This document shows, piece after piece, positions 25,079 through 33,598 of a stretch of 64,000 nt of DNA; the first letter of the stretch is position 1, and each line of letters begins with the position of its first letter. The stretch covers positions 62,001 to 126,000 of the forward strand of contig JAGAJN010000005.1 of assembly GCA_017828975.1 (NCBI GenBank). The letters are read 5' to 3'. Position numbers and translations under genes: made by a program. Under the pieces are notes generated by a model. The model did no database searches, had not been told where the DNA came from, and saw only the letters and a program-made list of their open reading frames with translations. The stretch is from Oscillospiraceae bacterium (GTDB lineage Bacteria; Bacillota; Clostridia; Oscillospirales; Ruminococcaceae).

Positions 25079-25240
25079 TTATTTCTTTTCGATTTTAGAA
25101 AAATTTTCGTTGAGTTTTTTAAGTTCATTTGCAATTTCATCGGTTTTAGCCGAAATGTGAACAACCGACAGGATAAGAATGATTTGAATTAGCCCGATAA
25201 GTATCAAAGCTATTGCATATCCGCTATCAACACCTAACAT
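25079..25240 (-). CDS. small single-pass membrane protein, 53 aa
   Basis: Starts at ATG 25240 with AAAGGAGG upstream and reads MLGVDSGYAIALILIGLIQI, continuing as one hydrophobic helix to about residue 28, then a charged coiled-coil-like tail (AKTDEIANELKKLNENFSKIEKK). A clear promoter precedes it and hairpin copy 2 follows. Size and layout recall small phage, holin-like or toxin peptides, but no family is recognised. Confidence 0.65.
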   Translation of the reverse strand: MLGVDSGYAIALILIGLIQIILILSVVHISAKTDEIANELKKLNENFSKIEKK

Positions 25241-25326
25241 ATTTTTTCGCCTCCTTTCAAGGAAAAATCCTAATTTAATAATTTATAACTATTTCCATTT
25301 TTGATATACCAAAATATTATAACATC

Positions 25327-25355
25327 ATAATAAACCTAAAAAATTCTAATGTCAA
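25327..25355 (-). promoter_or_regulatory. promoter of the 53-aa membrane protein gene
   Basis: Minus strand TTGACA (25350-25355), 17-base spacer, TATTAT (25327-25332), about 85 bases before the start. Confidence 0.65.
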
Positions 25356-25522
25356 CACGCTATCTTCCCAATGTCCCAATACACGGACAATAAAAGCAAA
25401 AATTACTTTTTTGTTCAATTCGCAAACCAGAATTATCTAATATCCGTATATACAGTAGGCATATCCATAATGCCATTTCCCGCAAAAGATTATGTATAAA
25501 TTATAAATTTTTGCAAACCCCC

Positions 25523-25551
25523 TTGAAATGTTTTGGAATATGTTATATAAT
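25523..25551 (+). promoter_or_regulatory. SigA promoter of the GH31 gene
   Basis: TTGAAA (25523-25528), 17-base spacer, TATAAT (25546-25551), giving a leader of about 80 bases. The rest of 25241-25522 is AT-rich and holds only the opposing promoter. Confidence 0.8.
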
Positions 25552-25597
25552 GTAATCAGTTCGCAAGGCATATCTGCCGATGTTGAAGTTGAAGAGT

Positions 25598-25611
25598 GTA
25601 ATCGTTTACAC
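25598..25611 (+). promoter_or_regulatory. LacI/CcpA-type operator (cre-like) in the GH31 leader
   Basis: TGTAATCGTTTACA fits the cre consensus and the TGTAAnCGnTTACA palindrome of LacI-family sites. It lies about 46 bases downstream of the -10 box, between the promoter and the ribosome binding site, where a bound repressor would block elongation. Confidence 0.75.
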
Positions 25612-25638
25612 AATATATCATTTAGGAGGATATACGCA

Positions 25639-27987
25639 ATGAAATTTGCAGACGGCTTCTGGCTCAATCAGAAAGGCTATGAGGTAAACTACACCGCACA
25701 GCCCTATGAGATCAAAACAACAAAGAATTCCATCAACGTATGGGCAACAGCTCAGTACATTCAGAACAGAGGAATGACCCTCGGCGGTCCCTGCCTGGAC
25801 ATTACATTTTCATCTACCGCAAAGGACGTTATCAAGGTAACTATCGACCACTACAAGGGTGCTTTGGACAACGCTCCCAAGTTCGAGCTTGACGAAGATC
25901 AGGGCTACACCCCCGAGATCACCGATGACGGCGAAAATATGGTAATGGTATCGGGCAAGACAAAGCTTGTTATCAACAAATATTCCTGGAATATCGCATA
26001 CTATTACGACGGAAAGAAGCTCACAGGCGGCGGCTGGAGAGCTACCACCGTTATCAACGAGAGCAAATTCAAGGTTTCCACAAGACTTGCCGAGCATCAG
26101 GACGATACCTTCTGGTCCTACCCTCTTGACGAGCGCAGCTCCTATCTGAGAGAGCAGCTTACACTGTCCGTTGGCGAGTGCATCTACGGCTTCGGCGAAA
26201 AGTTCACCACATTTGTTAAGAACGGACAGAATGTTGAGATCTGGAACTCAGACGGCGGCACCTGCTGCGACCAGAGCTATAAGTCTATCCCCTTCTATGT
26301 ATCCTCCAGAGGCTACGGTATTCTTGTAAACTCCTCCGATAAGGTTTCCTTTGAGATTGCTTCGGACACCGTTTCCAAGGCTTCCTTTACCGTTCCCGGC
26401 GAGCATCTTGAATACTTCATTATCGGCGGTGAAAATCTCACAGAAGTGCTGTCCAACTACACAACCCTTACAGGCAAGCCCGCACTTCCTCCCGCATACA
26501 CCTTCGGTCTGTGGCTGACTACCTCCTTCACAACCAAGTATGACGAGGAAACTGTTACCTCCTTTATCGACGGCATGGCTGAAAGAGATATTCCCCTCCA
26601 GGTATTCCACTTCGACTGCTTCTGGATGAAGGAATACGAGTGGTGCAACTTTGAGTGGGATACCCGTCAGTTCCCCGATCCTCCTGCAATGCTCAAGCGT
26701 CTGAAGGCTAAGGGTCTGGAGATCTGCGTTTGGATAAACCCCTACATCGCACAGCGTTCCAAGCTGTTTGACGAGGGCAAGAAGAACGGCTATTTCATCA
26801 AAAATCCCGATGGAAGTGTATTCCAGGCTGATATGTGGCAGCCCGGTATGGCTATCGTTGACTTCACCAATCCCGCAGCTTGCGAGTGGTACGCTTCTAA
26901 GCTCCGTGCACTCTGTGAGATGGGTGTTGACTGCTTCAAGACCGACTTCGGCGAGAGAATTCCCACAAACGTTACCTATTACGATGGCTCCGATCCTATC
27001 GCAATGCACAATTACTATACATATCTCTACAATAAGACAGTATTCAACGTTCTCAAGGAATACTACGGCGAGAACAAGGCTTGCCTGTTTGCAAGAAGTG
27101 CAACCGTCGGCGGTCAGAAGTTCCCCGTACACTGGGGCGGCGACTGCTCGGCAGAGTACACCTCTATGGCAGAAACTCTCAGAGGCGGACTTTCCCTCTG
27201 TCTGTCCGGCTTCGGCTTCTTCAGCCACGATATGTCGGGCTTCGAGGCAACCGCAACTGCCGACATTTACAAGAGATGGGCTGCTTTCGGTCTGCTGTCC
27301 ACACATTCCAGACTCCACGGAAACTCCTCTTACCGTGTGCCCTGGCTCTTTGATAAGGACGGTTCCACCGAATGCGTTGACGTTCTCCGCTTCTTCACCA
27401 AGCTCAAAGGCCGCCTGATGCCTTATATCTGGTCACAGGCTATCAAGACCCACGAGGTCGGCGTTCCTATGATGAGAGCAATGGTCATCGACTACGCAGA
27501 CGACCCTGCTTGCCTGTTCCTTGACAGACAGTATATGCTGGGTGACAACCTGCTTGTTGCTCCTATCTTCAACGAGGAAGGCACAGCTGAGTATTATCTC
27601 CCCGCAGGTCAGTGGACAGATATTATCAGCGGCAAGGTTTACGAGGGCGGCAAGTATTACAACGAAAAGTACGACTACTTCTCTCTCCCCTGCCTTGCAA
27701 AGCCCAACAGCATTATCGCATACGGTGCATTCGAGAAGAATTTCGAGTATGACTATCTCACAAACACCGAGTTTGTTATCTACGGTCTGGAGGATGGCAA
27801 GTCTGCTTGTGCTTCTATCTATGACACCGAAGCAAACAAGGTATTCGATCTGACAGCTTCCCGCAGCGGCGACACCGTTGAGGTAACCTATACAGCTACC
27901 GACAAGCCCTTCAAGGTAACTGTATTTGGCAAGGATACCGTTGAGGTCAACCCCACCACAGGCGGCAAGGTTATCATCAAGCTGTAA
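25639..27987 (+). CDS. Alpha-xylosidase, glycoside hydrolase family 31 (YicI-like)
   Basis: Removes alpha-xylosyl units from xyloglucan oligosaccharides or isoprimeverose. The 782-aa protein has the GH31 layout: N-terminal beta domain, (beta/alpha)8 barrel and C-terminal beta domains. The nucleophile Asp436 is in CFKTDFGERIP and the acid/base Asp502 in WGGDCSAEY, 66 residues apart as in E. coli YicI; HSRLHGNSSYRVPW also matches. It has no signal peptide, so it acts in the cytoplasm on imported oligosaccharides. The ATG at 25639 follows GGAGG; longer frames have no such site. No transporter gene is adjacent. Confidence 0.94.
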   Translation: MKFADGFWLNQKGYEVNYTAQPYEIKTTKNSINVWATAQYIQNRGMTLGGPCLDITFSSTAKDVIKVTIDHYKGALDNAPKFELDEDQGYTPEITDDGENMVMVSGKTKLVINKYSWNIAYYYDGKKLTGGGWRATTVINESKFKVSTRLAEHQDDTFWSYPLDERSSYLREQLTLSVGECIYGFGEKFTTFVKNGQNVEIWNSDGGTCCDQSYKSIPFYVSSRGYGILVNSSDKVSFEIASDTVSKASFTVPGEHLEYFIIGGENLTEVLSNYTTLTGKPALPPAYTFGLWLTTSFTTKYDEETVTSFIDGMAERDIPLQVFHFDCFWMKEYEWCNFEWDTRQFPDPPAMLKRLKAKGLEICVWINPYIAQRSKLFDEGKKNGYFIKNPDGSVFQADMWQPGMAIVDFTNPAACEWYASKLRALCEMGVDCFKTDFGERIPTNVTYYDGSDPIAMHNYYTYLYNKTVFNVLKEYYGENKACLFARSATVGGQKFPVHWGGDCSAEYTSMAETLRGGLSLCLSGFGFFSHDMSGFEATATADIYKRWAAFGLLSTHSRLHGNSSYRVPWLFDKDGSTECVDVLRFFTKLKGRLMPYIWSQAIKTHEVGVPMMRAMVIDYADDPACLFLDRQYMLGDNLLVAPIFNEEGTAEYYLPAGQWTDIISGKVYEGGKYYNEKYDYFSLPCLAKPNSIIAYGAFEKNFEYDYLTNTEFVIYGLEDGKSACASIYDTEANKVFDLTASRSGDTVEVTYTATDKPFKVTVFGKDTVEVNPTTGGKVIIKL

Positions 27988-28011
27988 TTTTTCCGACTGA
28001 ATTTTTTTGAT

Positions 28012-28048
28012 CGCCCCGCATTTTGGAAGATTTGCGGGGCGGTTTTCG
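28012..28048 (+). terminator. terminator after the GH31 gene
   Basis: CGCCCCGCA (28012-28020) pairs exactly with TGCGGGGCG (28033-28041), followed by GTTTTCGTT. Confidence 0.9.
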
Positions 28049-28054
28049 TTGCCG

Positions 28055-28083
28055 TTGACTTTGAGTAAATACTATAATATAAT
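28055..28083 (+). promoter_or_regulatory. promoter of the orphan gene at 28166
   Basis: TTGACT (28055-28060), 17-base spacer, TATAAT (28078-28083); an overlapping TATAAT at 28073 has poorer spacing. Confidence 0.65.
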
Positions 28084-28165
28084 GAAATAGACAGTTTTAA
28101 ATTAAATATTGATTAACGACGGCTGCGGAGTACAGTATATATCGTAAGTAGGAGTAATAAACAGC

Positions 28166-28681
28166 ATGGGAAAACAAATAAATTACTATATTGGATATAA
28201 AGAGTTTTTATTAGTTGCGCAAGCTGCTTTGGATAATGGATGCGTAATTTATCGTAATTCTTTTAATAATGGAGAATGGCAGCTGTCAAGCGGAACTGAC
28301 ATAAAGATTATAAATGAAAAATGCAATAGTTATATTTTCTATTTGCCTAACACAAACGAATACATTCAAGGTTCTGACAATGCACGTCTGAATTCTATAC
28401 AGGCAGGCTTCTCTATTCCACAAAATCATATTATTTATAAAAACAGGTTATATTTAGAAACCGGATTATATAATAAATATGGCGAATATATCTATCGGTC
28501 TGAAGAAATCACAAAAATATATAATAAATTAGTTTGTATTGTTAAGAAAATTGCTCCATATACGGAGGTTGAGCATTTCGTTTTGAATACACTTTATGAA
28601 GGACAAAAATTCAAATCAAAAAAATACATTACTGACGAATATCTTGTAATGGTACAAAATGAAGATTATATTTTAGGATAA
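28166..28681 (+). CDS. uncharacterised protein, 171 aa, AT-rich
   Basis: I do not recognise this protein. It is soluble by appearance, rich in Tyr, Asn and Ile (IGYKEFLLVAQAAL, YIFYLPNTNEYIQG, YKNRLYLETGLYNKYGEYIYR) and has no motif I can name. Its base composition and codon choice (many AAT, TAT, TTA) are more AT-rich than the flanking genes, pointing to recent acquisition. It has its own promoter and faces gpsA across a shared terminator. Single small AT-rich genes of this type are often immunity or toxin-antitoxin components, but nothing here proves it. Confidence 0.7.
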   Translation: MGKQINYYIGYKEFLLVAQAALDNGCVIYRNSFNNGEWQLSSGTDIKIINEKCNSYIFYLPNTNEYIQGSDNARLNSIQAGFSIPQNHIIYKNRLYLETGLYNKYGEYIYRSEEITKIYNKLVCIVKKIAPYTEVEHFVLNTLYEGQKFKSKKYITDEYLVMVQNEDYILG

Positions 28682-28724
28682 TAACTTCCAATTTAACTCG
28701 CTAGCAAATTGTAATATTATAAAA

Positions 28725-28761
28725 ATAACCTGAGAAGAAAACAAAGATCTTCTCAGGTTAT
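28725..28761. terminator. terminator between the orphan gene and gpsA
   Basis: ATAACCTGAGAAG (28725-28737) pairs perfectly over 13 bases with CTTCTCAGGTTAT (28749-28761). On the minus strand it continues TTTTTA, a strong terminator for gpsA; the plus side has a weaker tail. Confidence 0.9.
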
Positions 28762-28782
28762 ACTCATTTTACGCCAAACTGA

Positions 28783-29790
28783 TTACTTAACAAGCGCAGT
28801 ACGCTCAGTTTCATGCTTCTTGGGACGTCCCATAAGCCTCTTGATAGCTTCCTTCACCGAATCGCCGCTGAACAGCACCGAATAGCACTGCTCGGTAATG
28901 GGCATATTCACCCCAGCCTTGCGGGACAGCTCATAAGCTACCTTGGTACAGGTGTAGCCCTCGACTGTTCCCACCTGCTTGACAGCCTCCTCGGGAGAAA
29001 CGCCCTGTCCGATGAGAATTCCTGCACGCCTGTTGCGGCTGTGCATACTGGTACAGGTCACAATAAGGTCACCTATGCCCGTAAGCCCAGCAAATGTTTC
29101 GGTTTTCGCACCCAAAGCCGTTCCGAGAGATGCTATCTCGGAGATGCCTCTTGTCATAAGCGCAGCCTTTGTGTTGTCGCCGCAGCCCAGACCGTCGATT
29201 ATTCCCGCACAGAGGGCGATAACATTTTTCAGCGCACCGCCAAGCTCGCAGCCCACAACATCGTCATTGAGATACACTCTGAATGTTTCGTTGGACATTA
29301 CCGACTGAACATAGCTTGCCTTTTCGCTGTCCGCAGACGCAGCAACTACCGTAGTCGGCATTCCGATTGCAACCTCCTCGGCATGGGACGGACCGCTTAA
29401 TACTACCGTTTCCGACTGCGGTATTTCCTCATTGATGACCTCGCTCATTCGTTTGAATGTGCCGTCCTCAAGACCCTTTCCCGTGTTCACCACAGCCATA
29501 TCCGCCGTAACATAGGGCGAAGCAAGCCTTGCGACCTTTCTTACAGCGCCCGTGGGAATTCCGAAAATAACCATTTCACTTCCCGTAATACAGCTGATGT
29601 CGTCCGTAAGCTTTATGGAACTGCTTACCTTCACGCCCGGCAGCTTTGCCTTGTTTTCGCCGTCACGAATGATGTCGTCAAGCTCCTGACGGAACGCAGA
29701 CCATACCGTAACATCATTTCCGAATTTGTCAAGCATAACAGCCAGCGCAAGCCCGAAGCCCCCCGAGCCAAGAACAGTGATCTTTGCCAT
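28783..29790 (-). CDS. gpsA: Glycerol-3-phosphate dehydrogenase [NAD(P)+]
   Basis: Makes sn-glycerol 3-phosphate from dihydroxyacetone phosphate for phospholipid synthesis. The 335-aa protein has the dinucleotide motif VLGSGGFGLALA at residues 5-16 (canonical GxGxWG, here with Phe for Trp), VVNTGKGLED, SGPSHAEEVA and the signature NVIALCAGIIDGLGCGDNTKAALMTRG-type region. The ATG at 29790 has GGGGAGG in front. It lies 16 bases after plsY, whose product uses its substrate. Confidence 0.96.
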   Translation of the reverse strand: MAKITVLGSGGFGLALAVMLDKFGNDVTVWSAFRQELDDIIRDGENKAKLPGVKVSSSIKLTDDISCITGSEMVIFGIPTGAVRKVARLASPYVTADMAVVNTGKGLEDGTFKRMSEVINEEIPQSETVVLSGPSHAEEVAIGMPTTVVAASADSEKASYVQSVMSNETFRVYLNDDVVGCELGGALKNVIALCAGIIDGLGCGDNTKAALMTRGISEIASLGTALGAKTETFAGLTGIGDLIVTCTSMHSRNRRAGILIGQGVSPEEAVKQVGTVEGYTCTKVAYELSRKAGVNMPITEQCYSVLFSGDSVKEAIKRLMGRPKKHETERTALVK

Positions 29791-29806
29791 TAAAAATCCT
29801 CCCCGA

Positions 29807-30478
29807 TCAATTTTCCTTCTTTTTCTGTCCGAATTTATTTTCAGTGCCATTTTTCAAACGCTCAATATTTGAACGGTGCATATATATCAGCAAAATTCCC
29901 GTAAGCGCAACAAGTCCCGTATGTAAAAGGCAGGTGTTAAGCGGCATCTGCTTGATGAAATAATGAGTGCAGAAGGTTATTATGGGATATGCAATAGCCG
30001 CACTGATAGATGACACCGAAACATATCTCGTAATAAACAGCACCAGCGCAAAAAACGGTATAACAATGCAGAAAGTCATCGGGTCAACTACAATGAGAAT
30101 TGAAGAAGCGACCAGCACTCCCTTTCCGCCCTTAAAACCGTAGTATATGGGGAAAATATGTCCGAGAATAGCCGCAAATCCCGCAATATAGCCAACGACC
30201 AGCCTGTCGAACGCACCCTCGCCCATTATCATGGTAAACGCAAGAATACTCAGCAGAACGGCGATAATTCCCTTTCCCAGATCGCCAATAAGTGTCAGCA
30301 ACGCAGGAAATTTACCGTAAACTCTGAGAGTATTGGTAAGACCTGCGTTCTTGCTGCCGTAATCCCTGATGTCCTGATGCTTAAGCAGCCTTACAACGAT
30401 TATAGAGGAATTGCAGCTGCCCAGCAGATAGGAGATAACCAGAGTTATCAAAGTTGAAATTATAAACTTAGCTACCAT
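29807..30478 (-). CDS. plsY: Acyl-phosphate:glycerol-3-phosphate acyltransferase PlsY
   Basis: Membrane acyltransferase that starts phospholipid synthesis. Five or more hydrophobic helices and the three PlsY motifs are visible: SYLLGSCNSS, DYGSKNAGLTNTLRVYG (the GSxNxGxTN phosphate loop) and FPIYYGFKGGKGV. The length (223 aa) is a little above average, with a charged C-terminal tail. It is followed directly by gpsA. Confidence 0.95.
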   Translation of the reverse strand: MVAKFIISTLITLVISYLLGSCNSSIIVVRLLKHQDIRDYGSKNAGLTNTLRVYGKFPALLTLIGDLGKGIIAVLLSILAFTMIMGEGAFDRLVVGYIAGFAAILGHIFPIYYGFKGGKGVLVASSILIVVDPMTFCIVIPFFALVLFITRYVSVSSISAAIAYPIITFCTHYFIKQMPLNTCLLHTGLVALTGILLIYMHRSNIERLKNGTENKFGQKKKEN

Positions 30479-30557
30479 AAAATCAAGCCTTTCGGTATAA
30501 TAAGCGCAAACAGAATTATGGAGTAAAAACGCCTTAAATCAATGAGCGCTTAGTATT

Positions 30558-31886
30558 TTAATCATCGTTTCTGTCACGTTCCCTGATGACAAATCTTACG
30601 GGAGTACCCTCCAGCCCGAAGGTTTGTCTTATCTGATTTTCGATATACCGCTGATAGGAGAAATGGAAAAGCTCCGCACGGTTTACGAAAATAACAAACG
30701 TCGGCGGCTTGGTGGACGGCTGAGTCATATAATAGATTTTCAGCCTTCTGCCCTTGTCGGAGGGGGGCTGAACTCTGGTTGTTGCGTAAGCCAGCACATC
30801 GTTGAGCGTTCCCGTGGAGATACGCATGGAATTCTGAGCGTTGACCTCGTTTATCATTTTAAACAGCTTGTCAATTCTCAGACCCGTTTTTGCAGAAATA
30901 AACACAAATGGCACATAGGACATAAAGCTGAAATCCTCTTTAAGCTTCTTGGTGAACTCGTCCATAGTGTTTGAATCCTTTTCGATAGCGTCCCACTTAT
31001 TTACCGCAACGATACAGCCCTTGCCCTGCTCATGAGCGTAGCCGGCGACCTTTGAATCCTGCTCGGTAAATCCCACTTCGGCATCGATAACGATAACGCA
31101 AACGTCCGAGCGGTCAACAGCCATATATGCTCTCAGCACGCTGTAATGCTCGATTTTTTCAAGTATCTTTGACTTTTTTCTGATACCCGCCGTGTCGATG
31201 AACACGTACTTTCCGTCCTCATTTTCGATAACGGTATCGGTAGCGTCACGGGTAGTTCCCGCAATGTCGGAAACGATAGCACGCTCCTCTCCCGAAATTC
31301 TGTTGATAAGCGAGGATTTTCCCACATTCGGCTTACCGATAACGGCAACCTTGATATATTCCTCGGAATACTCTTCCTCTTCCTCCTCCGGGAAATACTT
31401 GAAAACCTCATCAAGCATATCTCCCGAACCGTGACCGTGAGCAGCCGAAACCGCAACGGGATCACCCAGTCCGAGATTGTAAAACTCATAAAATTCGGGA
31501 GGAGGCTCACCAATACTGTCGCACTTATTCACGCAAAGGACAACGGGCTTTCCGCTTTTCTGGAGCATTGCCGCAACGTCATAGTCGCTGGCAGTAACAC
31601 CGCTTTTCAGGTCGGTCAGAAAAACAATAACGTCCGCCTTTTCGATAGCAAGCAGAGCCTGACGCCTCATCTGCTTTAAGATCACATCTTCGGAATTCGG
31701 CTCGATACCTCCCGTATCCACAAGCATAAATTCACGGTTGCGCCACTCGCATTTTGAGTAAATTCGGTCACGGGTAACGCCCGGGGTGTCCTCAACTATT
31801 GAGATACGCTGTCCCACAAGCTTGTTGAACAGGGTGGATTTTCCCACGTTGGGGCGTCCCACAACGGCAACAACGGGCAATGCCAT
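30558..31886 (-). CDS. der: GTPase Der (EngA)
   Basis: Tandem-GTPase needed for 50S ribosomal subunit assembly. The two G domains have P-loops GRPNVGKS (about residue 10) and GKPNVGKS (about residue 185), each with DTAG/DTGG and NKxD (NKCD, NKWD) motifs; the C-terminal KH-like domain ends GTPVRFVIRERD. The ATG at 31886 (442 aa) has GGAGATG nine bases upstream and is preferred over an in-frame ATG 15 bases earlier. It precedes plsY-gpsA as in many Clostridia. Confidence 0.97.
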   Translation of the reverse strand: MALPVVAVVGRPNVGKSTLFNKLVGQRISIVEDTPGVTRDRIYSKCEWRNREFMLVDTGGIEPNSEDVILKQMRRQALLAIEKADVIVFLTDLKSGVTASDYDVAAMLQKSGKPVVLCVNKCDSIGEPPPEFYEFYNLGLGDPVAVSAAHGHGSGDMLDEVFKYFPEEEEEEYSEEYIKVAVIGKPNVGKSSLINRISGEERAIVSDIAGTTRDATDTVIENEDGKYVFIDTAGIRKKSKILEKIEHYSVLRAYMAVDRSDVCVIVIDAEVGFTEQDSKVAGYAHEQGKGCIVAVNKWDAIEKDSNTMDEFTKKLKEDFSFMSYVPFVFISAKTGLRIDKLFKMINEVNAQNSMRISTGTLNDVLAYATTRVQPPSDKGRRLKIYYMTQPSTKPPTFVIFVNRAELFHFSYQRYIENQIRQTFGLEGTPVRFVIRERDRNDD

Positions 31887-32006
31887 AGAAATCATCTCCA
31901 ATCACTTTAAACGAAATATCCTCAATACCAATCCCTCATTAAAGTTTAAACAAAAAATCTGCACAAAACCCATAAACGCAAGCTTTTGCTTGATTTTTTG
32001 TCCACT

Positions 32007-33329
32007 TTATAATCTGGAATTGGTATCAGATATTCCGACTATATTATCGAAAAGCTTTGCTCCGTCCTGGGGAGTAAGCTTGATTTTCACATTCAGTTTC
32101 TTTTCCAGCTGCGCTACTGTCATATCGTCGAGGAAGATGTCACTTCCACGCATAACCATGGACTCGGAAAGCAAAAGTGTTCCACCCAGCTTTTTACCTA
32201 ACAACTGTTCGGTAAGATCCTGTCCCGTCAGCAGACCTGTCACGGTAATAGTATCTCCGAAGAAATTGTTGATTATTTTGTAAACACAGCAGCTAAGTCC
32301 GGGATATTTTTCCTCCGCAGATCTCGCCAATTCGCTTATAAACTCATAAGCCGCCGCACCTGTCGCAATGGACACATTCCGCAGCTTATGGGGAATTGCG
32401 TCTATCTCCTTCATACGTCGGGAAAACTCGTCCTCCAGCGAACGCAGCATTCCAACGCCGTTTTCATACTGAGGATAGTCCTCGTAATAATCGTTATCGG
32501 GAATTGGCAGCCCTGCCGTCAGATAAAATTCATCGGCGGGGAAAACCAGACGTGTCCCGAAGTCTTTCAGGAACTTCTGCTGATATTCCTCAATAACCCT
32601 GATAGTTTCGGCGGCACCGTCCTTGTCAAACAGCTTTAGCGGATACAGTCCCTCACGGAATTTCGTAAGGCCAACAGGAACCACCGCAACGCTTTTTACC
32701 GCTGGTGCCAGCTTACCCAGATCATCGAGTGACCTTTTCAGCTCGTCACCGTCATTCAGCCCGGGACAAAGCACTATCTGACAGTTCATACCGATGTCCG
32801 CATCAGCCAGCCGTTTGAGATATTTCAGCTTCTCCCCCGCAAAACGGTTATTCATCATTTTGCAGCGCAGCTCGGGGTTAGTGGTATGCACGGAAATGTT
32901 GACGTTCAGGTGCATATCAATTATCCTGTCAATATCCTCGTCCTTCATATTTGTCAGCGTAACATAATTTCCCTGTAAAAAGGACAGCCTTGCATCGTCG
33001 TCCTTAAAATAAAGCGTTTCCCTCATTCCCGGAGGCATCTGGTCGATAAAGCAGAACACGCACTTGTTGGTGCAGCTTTGCTTATTGTCCATCAGAAAGG
33101 ACTGAAACTCCATTCCGAGGTCATCATATTCGCTCTTGACGATCTTCAGCGCAATATGCTTATCTCCCCGCTTTAAAACGAGGACGATTTCCTGTTCAGC
33201 CGAATAAAACATATAATCAAGAACGTCCCGAATACCGTGACCGTTCACCGAAACGAGCATATCGCCTTTTCTGACGCCTGCGCAGTAAGCCGCAGAATTT
33301 TTTACAACGCCTGTTACCTCTACCGACAT
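32007..33329 (-). CDS. DUF512 radical-SAM-like protein with PDZ domain
   Basis: 440 aa. Residues 1-65 resemble a PDZ domain (VVKNSAAYCAGVRKGDMLVSVNG). Next comes a radical-SAM-like part with the cysteine motif CTNKCVFCFIDQMPPGMRETLYFKDDD, then the DUF512 domain. The family is widespread in Clostridia next to der and has no established function; iron-sulphur cluster chemistry is implied by the three cysteines. GGAGG lies six bases before the ATG. It is the first gene of the der-plsY-gpsA group. Confidence 0.88.
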   Translation of the reverse strand: MSVEVTGVVKNSAAYCAGVRKGDMLVSVNGHGIRDVLDYMFYSAEQEIVLVLKRGDKHIALKIVKSEYDDLGMEFQSFLMDNKQSCTNKCVFCFIDQMPPGMRETLYFKDDDARLSFLQGNYVTLTNMKDEDIDRIIDMHLNVNISVHTTNPELRCKMMNNRFAGEKLKYLKRLADADIGMNCQIVLCPGLNDGDELKRSLDDLGKLAPAVKSVAVVPVGLTKFREGLYPLKLFDKDGAAETIRVIEEYQQKFLKDFGTRLVFPADEFYLTAGLPIPDNDYYEDYPQYENGVGMLRSLEDEFSRRMKEIDAIPHKLRNVSIATGAAAYEFISELARSAEEKYPGLSCCVYKIINNFFGDTITVTGLLTGQDLTEQLLGKKLGGTLLLSESMVMRGSDIFLDDMTVAQLEKKLNVKIKLTPQDGAKLFDNIVGISDTNSRL

Positions 33330-33337
33330 AAAACCTC

Positions 33338-33367
33338 CAAAAAAAAGAGGAGGATTGCTCCTCCTCT
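33338..33367 (-). terminator. terminator after rpmF
   Basis: AGAGGAGGA (33346-33354) pairs exactly with TCCTCCTCT (33359-33367), loop of four, then eight T on the minus strand. The T run is followed at once by the GGAGG of the DUF512 gene, so readthrough would be needed if that gene lacks its own promoter. Confidence 0.9.
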
Positions 33368-33388
33368 CAGCTTTGAGGAAGCGATAAA

Positions 33389-33574
33389 TTATGCTTCCTT
33401 CTTCTTGATTACCTCAACGCCCTTATAGAATCCGCAGTTCTTGCAAACCTTATGAGGAGCGGTCAGCTCTCCGCAGTTTGAGCATCTGGAAAATGCAGGA
33501 GCATCCAGCTTCCATACAGCGGAACGTCTTTTGTCACGTCTTGCCTTAGAGACTTTTCTCTTTGGTACTGCCAT
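33389..33574 (-). CDS. rpmF: 50S ribosomal protein L32
   Basis: 61-aa L32: basic start MAVPKRKVSKARRDKRRS and a four-cysteine zinc ribbon (CSNCGELTAPHKVCKNCGFY). This is the zinc-containing (C+) paralogue. It follows yceD by 24 bases, the widely conserved pair, and has AAGGAGG before its ATG. Confidence 0.98.
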   Translation of the reverse strand: MAVPKRKVSKARRDKRRSAVWKLDAPAFSRCSNCGELTAPHKVCKNCGFYKGVEVIKKKEA

Positions 33575-33598
33575 TATTCAGCACCTCCTTATCTTTAA

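Noticed and set aside
26248-27318. Long minus-strand frame (356 aa) inside the GH31 gene
   Set aside because: It is antisense to a complete GH31 gene with all catalytic motifs and has no plausible ribosome binding site or family.
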